This document shows, piece by piece, positions 53,851 through 61,311 of a DNA stretch of 64,000 bases. Within the stretch, counting starts at the first letter, position 1. Each line of letters opens with the position of its first letter. This stretch comes from Holacanthus passer. Taxonomy: Eukaryota > Chordata > Actinopteri > Pomacanthidae. A program made the position numbers and the translations under genes. The DNA is taken from contig JAFREQ010000037.1 in assembly GCA_025331565.1 (NCBI GenBank), positions 1,860,001-1,924,000 on the forward strand. The letters run 5' to 3'. The notes under the pieces were generated by a model. That model saw nothing but the letters and a program-made list of their open reading frames with translations, was not told the origin of the DNA and did not search any database.

Positions 53851-56800
53851 TGAAACATCATTGGTGCTAGCTCTTCTAAATTTTCCTCAAATATTATTGT
53901 TTTTCCTTCTGCACATATCTGTGTAATGACATGTATCTACAGTATTAGCACCTTAGGATGAAAAATACACTTGGGAGTGCAAGTGTTCCTGAAATGTCAA
54001 TTATGACTGAAATGTGTTGAAGAATGTTTTTCATTCAACTCTGAATCAAGCATTCCTTCTATCGTTCTTGTGGATGTTCTTTACTGAACAAAGCAGATGG
54101 TTTAATGTGTGACCGTGTTTAACAAGGAGAGACAGTCGCTTGGCTACATAATCTCCATTTTCTCTTAGGACTTGCAGAATATACAGTAGATATTTGCAGT
54201 ATACACTAATATTGGAAATATACTAATGGATTACATTACATTAATGGATTACATTACATTGATTAAGTCTCTTTTTCAGTCTGTATACAAGTAATAAGCT
54301 AAGAGGAATTACCAAGTTACTGTGCTGATATTTGGGAAATAGCCAGGATTCTTCTTCTTTTCACAGTTACTGTTCAGTTTTAATGGGAACTCATGGGAAC
54401 TCAACATGATCAGCTACACTATGAATTACATACTTTTACTTTTGCCATGTTGCACTTTTCATTTTTTGAATAATTTATTGGTTTTATTTTTGAGAAATTA
54501 GGTTTGCAGAATTAGACTGAACATAGTGGGGCCTCTGTTTCTGTCAAATCCTTTAAAGCACCTTTTAATCTTTTCTTTCTTTTTTAACATATTTGTATTT
54601 CACTCTGTAATGTTTGTATGTAAAAGAGTATAAGTCACAGGGTGATCACTGTATTCACTTATAGTCATAATTGGAGTTAGTTCTGAGTAGGAATCAGCAT
54701 TCTGGAGATTTAATTTCTAGTGACTGAAAATCCCATTTAAAAGGACTGTGGTTAAATATTTGTGTGTAAGTCTATGATTCATTTCTTTAATAGTTATGAA
54801 ATCTGTATCATTCCAGTGTCAGTCCAGTCTTGGTCTTGACATTATGATGTTCACAGTATAGCCTACTGCCAGAAACATGTACCATTGCTGGATTAAATCC
54901 TCATGCATGGTGAAACTGTAAGAGTTTCTTTGGGTTCAGAAGGGTTAAGGAGCTGTTTGCCAACAAGCAATATCATATAAACACACTTTGTTTGGTTCCG
55001 TGTTTGAGCAGTTTGACTAAGTCAAAGATGGCAAGTGTTTATAATTTTCTAACAATATTCCAATATTGATTTTGATGTAAATAAAGTGTAGAGTCTTTTT
55101 AAATTTTATTACGTGTTTCATCAAATATTGATCATTATTTATTCAAGCACATTTGTGTGTTTCCTAGTGTAAATGAAACTTGGCTGGTGTGTAGTAGGCT
55201 GTCAATTTTGTGGTTAGCAGAGGTGAGAAATTATCTCGGTGTCTTGGTGTATACTGTATGTAAGCATCATAGATCAATTATGGAATTCTAATATTTTGTC
55301 TGTAATTCAGTTCCGTGTGCTGTCATCCAAGTACTTGATGATGGTCTGTGTTTAGGACCAGCCATTTTAGATGCAGAGCGTGGGAGAACTGGAGAGGTTT
55401 TATGAGCAGCAGATAAACCAGATCATTAATCGATTGGATCGAAATAGCTTTCAGAACATCTGGCCTTGATCTGCTGTAGCTATCGTTCTGTTTCAGTGCT
55501 GTGCAACATTTGTAGTTATGGTGTGCCTTCTTCTGGTGTCTGTTGTAAGCAGTAGTTTTTGGAGGCTCTGCTCTTTCTGTTTTTTACTAGAACTGTTGAT
55601 TTATATTGTGATCTGGTAGATCATCCTGCCTCCTCATCTGCTTTGTCCTCAATTTGGAGAAACTTGCCCTCGCAAGTTGCAACAAAGAGGGAAAAAAAAT
55701 TATTTATTCATAATTTAGTGGCTTTTTGAGTATACAGGCCTAAAACACAGTGTGGTTAAAATATATATATACATATATATAACTGCAGATAATGTTTGAA
55801 CAAGTTAAAGGGGCATATTTAGGACTATTGCTGACCTTTTCACAAAATAAAAAACTAGCTAGTTGGAGCAGATATCAAACAAAAACTAATGCTAGTGTCT
55901 GTCAAACCTGCAAATTTGATGTTTAGTTTGTGTTCTGGGGACATAAAAGTCTTATGTAACGCTCCTTTAATATCACTAAGCTGATGGTTTTCATGTAGCC
56001 TCTGCCCACTGCATTCAACACAGTGGGGCTGATGTATTATGAGCTTTTACTTTAGATCAGTGCCCTGAAAATGGGCAGAGTGTACTGTAGTTTTATTCTG
56101 CTTTCTCACTGTGAACTTTGATGTCCTGTTTCCCACTTGTTTCAGCCCAAAACTTATATATATCTTCGTCTCGAATGAGAAAGAAAAAGCTTTAGGCTGA
56201 AACACACTGTATGCATAGTCACATTCTCACTAGGTCTATCTGCTTTATACTCCTTATGAGAATTGTGCCCTTTCCTTCAATGTGGTGCTAACCTTCTATA
56301 CCAGACAACGGTTAAGTGTTTGTTTGTGCAACATCTTTACGAATATCACCTTCTTGAATGTGCTGCTGTCTTTTATCGCCTGTCTGTTTAACCTCTGGAA
56401 TAAAAACTACCCCTTTGTGAAGCAACTACTGTGTGTGGGTCCTATACTCTCTATCTATTGTGTGTGGATGTGTGTAGTCTTTATTTTTCAGCTTCCTTGT
56501 AGAACATAGTTGGTCACAAATCTGTCAAAACTGCTTTAACGTCAAACCTCTCTCCTTCTGGATTAGATGAGACTGTTAATCAAACCACTGTATGTCTTAT
56601 CTGTTGCAGATACATTAAGTATAATTCCTCTGTAACTACTATGTCTTCCTAAGGCCACTCATACATTAACGTTCAGCCAACAGCGTATGTGGGTTTCTTC
56701 TCACTGTTCCATACATTTATGTCCCTTCATCTGGTCAACAGGCCTCAGCTGCCCAGACTTTCAGGCTGGTGGACCCAGTTCCACGAGTTGGTCCAGAATG

Positions 56801-58197
56801 CCTTTCCCCACGCGTCCTGGGCGTGTGGGGAGAGGGTGCCGAACTCTAACAATCACTCATCCTCCCGCAGAGGCCAGCACAGAGGTTAGCTGACCCTTGC
56901 CAGTTTACTCACAGAGAGAAAATTCACAAATTCATTTCTTGTATTATCTTTTTTTTTTTTTTTTTTACTGTATATCGTATGTGCATGTGTTCGGTTTATG
57001 TATCACTTTAATGTCTCCATCTGTCACAGGCTGCAAAAGACTTGGGGCCTGAACACATCCTATCCTCCATCAAATTTAGCAAGTGAGTCCAATCTTGTCT
57101 CATTGTCTAAAAGCACTTTTTAAATCTCACAAGGAATATTTTTAGTCAAACAAGGGTTGGAATTCACAAATGGAATGAAATCCATTTGGAAAACAGAGCA
57201 AAGTGATGAAGAAGTCTGTAATAAAAGGTTACACATCTGTGTCATCATCACGGAAAACGATATATCCTTGATATGGTTTATGAATGAGTGGTGAAGAATA
57301 TTAACATCTCTATCGCCTACTCAGGTGTGAGCTGCAACCTCATACGAGCCGCATCCCCATCCGGCGGGTGGGGTCAACTGAAACCCCTCCTACACATGAC
57401 AGTAAAACATCCCCTACCAGCATTAACCCAGTCTCAACCGGAGATAAGGGCGAGTCAGCCACCATGAAGGTCTGGAAGCTGCTTAGACCTGGCCTCCAAC
57501 GGCATCTGTCACTGTCAGGCATGTAGACGTACACATACTGTTCACATGCTGCTGTGCTGTTAACTCTGTTTGACCCAGAGAGTAACCTGACCAATGATTG
57601 CATTAGTCAAAATAGGATAAGTGACATACAGGGTTTTGCAAATGTGTCATACAATAAAAGATGGGTTTTATATCACCTGAAAGGAAAACTGGTCATTTCT
57701 GTTACAACAACAAATCATACAATTTATATTTTATACCTCATATGGCTTCAATATCTATTCCCATACAAGTCTCAGAGTATTACAGAAGATATTTTCCTCT
57801 TTCCAGTGTGTAAACTGCACATGTACACAGTTGACATCACTTTTATTTCATTCCACAGGTGTATCGGGGAAAGAGGGTGCCATACACTTGGCCTCTAAAG
57901 CGCTAATGAAGAAGAGCACTGACAGGAGTCTCCACTACAAAGGAAATACTATTATCGAAACCTCACCAGAGGTGGATGAAACTCTGCAACAGGTGATACA
58001 TACATGGATACACGCACTGAGTGTCACACAAGCATTAATGTACATTGACAAACAACGGTTGAACATGAATGAATCCGATTCATAAAACTTGACCAGGCTG
58101 TGTGATGTTGTCTTTAAAGGTTGAGGAGACTCCGGTGATGTCTCTGCCTGAGACTGTGAACATGTGTGAGACAGTGACCCTGTGTGGAGAAGCCTAG
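48063..58197 (+). CDS. agbl5: Cytosolic carboxypeptidase-like protein 5 (tubulin deglutamylase), spliced gene
   Basis: M14-family zinc carboxypeptidase of the CCP/Nna1 group. The family member CCP5 removes the branch-point glutamate of polyglutamylated tubulin and acts at cilia and in the cytosol. Coding exons, all with GT-AG borders and compatible phases except one GC donor: 48063-48268, 48425-48596, 48728-48894, 49046-49223, 49379-49557, 50433-50964, 51213-51382, 51720-51855, 52071-52288, 52411-52607, 53282-53455, 56742-56884, 57030-57082, 57325-57518, 57859-57992, 58120-58197. This predicts 976 residues (human protein about 886). The start has a good context (A at -3, G at +4) and the first residues match the CCP5 N-terminus ([11 protein letters not shown], then DYEFNVWT). 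Residues 1 to about 180 form the CCP N-domain with the family PFSY motif; the peptidase domain follows. Zinc ligands are expected at H250 and E253 (HPGE) and H457 (DLHGH), substrate contacts in NLNR (308-311), and catalytic E539 (TLE). The Ser/Pro-rich tail after about 650 is poorly conserved. Identity is firm; the last four exons are less certain. Confidence 0.93.
49379..49557 (+). CDS. agbl5: agbl5 exon with HPGE zinc motif
   Basis: This exon encodes residues 242-301. It carries the first two zinc ligands in VHPGET (H250, E253) and the family signature [13 protein letters not shown] near its end. It is preceded by a tttgcag acceptor and followed by a gtaaga donor. The reading frame passes into the next exon through a split Arg codon (AG|G). 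No key residue is missing, so an active enzyme is expected. Confidence 0.95.
50433..50964 (+). CDS. agbl5: agbl5 large exon with NLNR and DLHGH motifs
   Basis: This is the largest coding exon (residues 301-478). It begins with [12 protein letters not shown], the M14 substrate-binding region, and ends with [13 protein letters not shown], where H457 is the expected third zinc ligand. Between them lies a loop of about 110 residues rich in Ser, Glu, Gln and Pro (around residues 345-445). This loop position is also variable in mammalian CCP5, so it probably tolerates length change. A plus-strand reading frame runs on past the donor at 50965 for about 60 bases and is only read-through. Confidence 0.95.
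51720..51855 (+). CDS. agbl5: agbl5 exon with catalytic glutamate
   Basis: This exon encodes residues 535-580, starting [13 protein letters not shown]539 in the TLE motif is the expected general base or acid of the peptidase. A run of prolines ([14 protein letters not shown]) follows, as in mammalian CCP5. The exon ends in frame (phase 0) before gtagga and joins [20 protein letters not shown] in the exon at 52071-52288. Confidence 0.94.
53282..53607 (+). CDS. agbl5: agbl5 composite exon: internal (to 53455) or alternative last exon
   Basis: The exon starts after a ctctctgtag acceptor and continues the frame from the split codon at 52607. Its first part reads [13 protein letters not shown], with Ser/Pro-rich sequence that aligns by eye with the human tail after VREPRSQDRRR. 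A donor at 53456 (ATGACAG, then gtctgt) gives 174 bases, a multiple of three, and joins exon 56742 to give RMPFPTRP, like human ARMPCIKTR. If that donor is not used, the frame stays open to a TGA at 53605-53607, ending PAGPTQD. This gives an 826-residue short form. An AATAAA lies at about 55078-55083. Confidence 0.7.
53608..56741 (+). other. agbl5: 3' UTR of short agbl5 form / intron of long form
   Basis: No further coding exon is supported here. The part up to the AATAAA near 55078-55083 would be the 3' UTR of the short transcript; it holds a (GT)n run at about 53820-53849 and a duplicated GGATTACATTACATT word at 54226-54260. The rest is AT-rich intron with a TATATA-rich patch at 55762-55782. 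A 75-codon open frame at 56282-56509 is hydrophobic and unlike any known protein and is not called. Confidence 0.5.
53820..53849. repeat. agbl5: (GT)n microsatellite in agbl5 short-form 3' UTR
   Basis: Fifteen GT units about 210 bases after the alternative stop codon. Confidence 0.9.
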
Positions 58198-58379
58198 GAA
58201 CTGCATGCACAGAAGAGGAGGCATTGTGTAAATGTCTGCATTAGTTTAATGTGAGAGTAAATTATCACAGATGGATTATTTAGGATATCTAAATGTGCAG
58301 TACTACATTTCTATCAGAATTTATTCAGATTTTCCACAGTATACATGGTGTTTTCAACCAGTGCTGTTCAACATATTCA

Positions 58380-58500
58380 GACCTACTGTAGAAGTTGTCC
58401 AGTATAACCAATGAGTAGCTTTACTGGAGCAGGTGGGGGTCAAGTGCCTTGCTCAATGAAACCACAGCAGTGGCTGAAGTAAAGGGGAGGTACAAACTTT
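58380..58500 (+). repeat. Dispersed teleost repeat fragment in agbl5 3' UTR
   Basis: The wording around GTCAAGTGCCTTGCTCAATG, followed by a CAGCAGTGGC word, is a repeat phrase I recognise from many fish genomes (usually AAGTGCCTTGCTCAAGGGCA). Family not assigned. Confidence 0.4.
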
Positions 58501-58816
58501 CCAACTGATTAAGAATCTATAGACTTGAAATATCCGTTAACATTTTAACTACTGTTACCTTACCTCACATATCTGTTTTTGGAATTTTAGTCCTTTCGTC
58601 CTGCTGTCCCCTCCCCTAAAAGATGTTAAATCCACTCTGGCCAACACAGTTATGCACTGATAAGTATTTCACAGTTTCACTCAAAAGGTTGATTTTTCAC
58701 AGACTGACAAGCACGGTAGCACCTTTATAACCTTATTTCCATTGTGACTTTAGAGACAAATGTCTGAGTGAAGTGTGTACTTAATGTAATTATTCCAGAA
58801 GCTCACTGCGTTTTGC

Positions 58817-59092
58817 ATATAGTGCCTATAAAAGGTATTCTGCCCTCCCATTGGACTTTTTCATTTTTTGACACTGATCAACAGCAAAGAAACTGAAATG
58901 TCAAACTGTAAAATAGTTTAGTTTTTGTATTAGGTGGGGATCACCTGTGTGACAGCAATGTGTGGCAAGTGATTTTTAGGATAAATACTTGTACCTGATA
59001 GTACCTGGTAGGTCCAGCTAGTATTTAGGAAGGACATTAAGAGTCTAGCGATAAGGTCCAATGAGCAGGTGAATACTTTTATACACAATATA
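58817..59092. mobile_element. MITE-like inverted-repeat element
   Basis: The left end ATATAGTGCCTATAAAAGG and the right end CTTTTATACACAATATAG are near inverted complements (left TATAAAAGGTATTC, right GAATACTTTTATA) about 275 bases apart. There is no internal gene. Short elements with GTGCCTATAAAAAGTATTC ends are common in teleosts, probably non-autonomous relatives of Tc1/mariner elements. Confidence 0.55.
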
Positions 59093-59342
59093 GCTGTATT
59101 GAACATACTTTCCCTGTCACATTCCTTTAGAGCTTTTTGCTCCACAGCACACCAATATGAAAACATATCCCTTATTACCACATATACTCATATAAATATT
59201 TTGTGTAAGGCAAACTGTTACAGGAGATGTCGTTTTAAAATGTAATGAGCATATCTTAAACCCAGTGACTGACTTTGACCAAATTAATTATACTGTGACT
59301 GGTGTAATACTGTGTTGGAACTTGAAACAAACTTCAAGTATA

Positions 59343-59348
59343 AATAAA
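59343..59348 (+). terminator. agbl5: Probable poly(A) signal of long agbl5 transcript
   Basis: First canonical AATAAA downstream of the TAG at 58195-58197. The implied 3' UTR is about 1.15 kb and would contain the inverted-repeat element at 58817-59092. Position inferred from the hexamer only. Confidence 0.5.
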
Positions 59349-59464
59349 TGGACTTGAAAAAAAACTCCTATCTTTGTTACTTTTTGTAATATAATAATAA
59401 GAATGTATCTAGTCTGTATGAGAATAACTCAAGGAATTTATTGAAACATGAATGCAAATTGTAT

Positions 59465-59582
59465 TCACATATTTTTATTAGAAAAAAACACTACTGTGCA
59501 ATTGTACAAAGAAATTTATCTCTTGGAAAGAGGCCCAGAAGGAGGGAATGTTGTTTCCATGGTGGTGGGAGTCCCATCTCAC
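59465..59582 (-). other. ost4: ost4 last exon (3' UTR) with poly(A) signal
   Basis: The coding exon ends at 59948 on the minus strand with GGAGAG before gtgact. The next good acceptor (ttctccccacag) ends at 59583. The resulting last exon is untranslated and carries AATAAA on the minus strand at 59479-59474. The exon-exon junction lies only about 23 bases after the stop codon. Confidence 0.6.
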
Positions 59583-59970
59583 CTGTGGGGAGAAAAATAC
59601 TTTAAGCAGGTTCACATGTGTTAAACACTGGAAGGGGAAGTTCACTTTGTAGCTGAATAATGGTTTTAAAATCAAACCATGAGAAAGTCACTAACAAACA
59701 TTTAAAGTACTGTTACTCGTGAAAGTGTCCTCAATCATCAAATGGCAACTCATCAACTATGTACTGATAGTGTGCCACGATGACCTTTATTTCTGTGTGT
59801 TTTACAGCAACACAACACGACACTTGCTGTGGCACTGAGTGAAACTTGACTTGTTCGAGGTCAGAGTGAAACATGACTGACATTGGCAGCCACAAAAAAA
59901 GATATCAAAGTGCTGAACCATCTTAGACAAACAAAAATTGCAGTCACCTCTCCAGTCATATTGGCAGACT

Positions 59971-60219
<249 letters not shown>

Positions 60220-60739
60220 TTAAAGCCATGATTACTTTGCATCATCTCTGTCCATTTCTTAAAATATAACACAACATTTTTGATATCTACACTTAATGAC
60301 TTTCCAGCCACTTCTTTATATTCCTTTAATTGAAGCTGTACACACGACTATCTAATATCCACAGTAATAAGAAGCATGCTGTTCACGTTTAAAATCTCTA
60401 ATTTAATAGCAGCCTGGAAAAGAGCAAACATACATTCAAAATCCTCTTTGCTGGTAGCTGAACTCTGCATGTGGATATTTTGCATATGAATCAAAAAATC
60501 ACCGAAATAGCTAACAATCATCATAACAGTACATCATAGATTATATCACTGCAAATCAGTCTGTCAAATTGTGGTAAACATTAAGACTAGACAATAAATC
60601 TGTACAACGTTAGCCTAGCTAGCTAGCTAACTAGTAAAACCAACACTGGCTAAATTAACCCAATATAATGAACACACCATATGAAGCTTCAAGAAAAGCG
60701 AAATTAAACCTATTGCAATGTAGTAATATAATTACTTAC

Positions 60740-60830
60740 ATTATCTGTAAATTGGGGGTTTTACTCTCGGTTTGAGCTAAATTTCAGCCGCTCAGTAGCA
60801 AACAGGCAAATCCGTCTCTCTCTTCCGGTT
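60740..60830 (-). other. ost4: ost4 5' untranslated exon
   Basis: On the minus strand CAGATAAT is followed by a strong donor gtaagt (bases 60739-60734), and the next minus-strand acceptor is the one just before the ost4 ATG. The left boundary is therefore firm. The transcription start near 60830 is estimated from the CCGGAAG (ETS-type) word and has no direct support. Confidence 0.6.
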
Positions 60831-61050
60831 AGAGAGGAAAAGCCACGTCACGTTTAAGAGCGTCATAGAAATAGTTTTAATAGAGCGGACCTCAGTGATC
60901 AATTAACACAAATTAAACCTAGATGCGACTCCTCAACAAGCCCTGTCCGTATTCGTTTGCTCAAGTGACACCATAATTAATTAAAATCGTATCATTTTGA
61001 ACCACTTGACGGAATTTCGTTGTTTTTTCTCATCCTTTTTATCACCCTCC
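60741..61050. promoter_or_regulatory. Shared (bidirectional) promoter of ost4 and selenoi
   Basis: The 5' ends of the two divergent genes are separated by roughly 200-300 bases. Within this interval are a TTCCGG/CCGGAA ETS-type word at 60822-60828 and CACGTCACG at 60844-60852, which holds a CRE half-site (TGACG on the minus strand). No TATA box is visible. Such CpG/ETS/CRE promoters are typical of housekeeping genes. Regulation is inferred, not shown. Confidence 0.5.
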
Positions 61051-61254
61051 AGGCCAGAGACGGCGGTAGTGAGCTCCGGTCAGCTGGATATGTTCACCCC
61101 TGAAGGAGTGGCTCAGATGTTTCGACATCACCCGGCGTGAACGGCAGCGATCAGCCGAGCTACATGGTACCTCGATCCGGCAGCTAACGTTGGGGATTTG
61201 CCTTTCCAAGAAGATATCTCTATTTATCTCACTGTAGAGCCAGACTGCAGCACC

Positions 61255-61311
61255 ATGGCTCTTTACGAATACGTCATTCAGGAGCAGCTTGCGGGCTTCG
61301 ACAAATACAAG
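61255..61311 (+). CDS. selenoi: Ethanolaminephosphotransferase 1, first coding exon (partial gene)
   Basis: The exon encodes 19 residues, MALYEYVIQEQLAGFDKYK, before a donor gtacga. They match the SELENOI/EPT1 N-terminus in the EQLAGFDKYK core, and the exon ends at phase 0 where the family continues YSAVDTNPLS. The enzyme makes phosphatidylethanolamine from CDP-ethanolamine and diacylglycerol in ER/Golgi membranes; its active-site motif and C-terminal selenocysteine lie in exons beyond the window. The ATG has a strong context (cacc before, G after). The neighbour ost4 and, by recall, the nearby human 2p23.3 location of all three genes support the call. The CEPT1/CHPT1 paralogues start differently. 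Confidence 0.85.

Noticed and set aside
56282..56509. 75-codon hydrophobic plus-strand frame in an agbl5 intron
   Set aside because: The AT/TTT-rich sequence gives hydrophobic codons; there are no matching splice borders.
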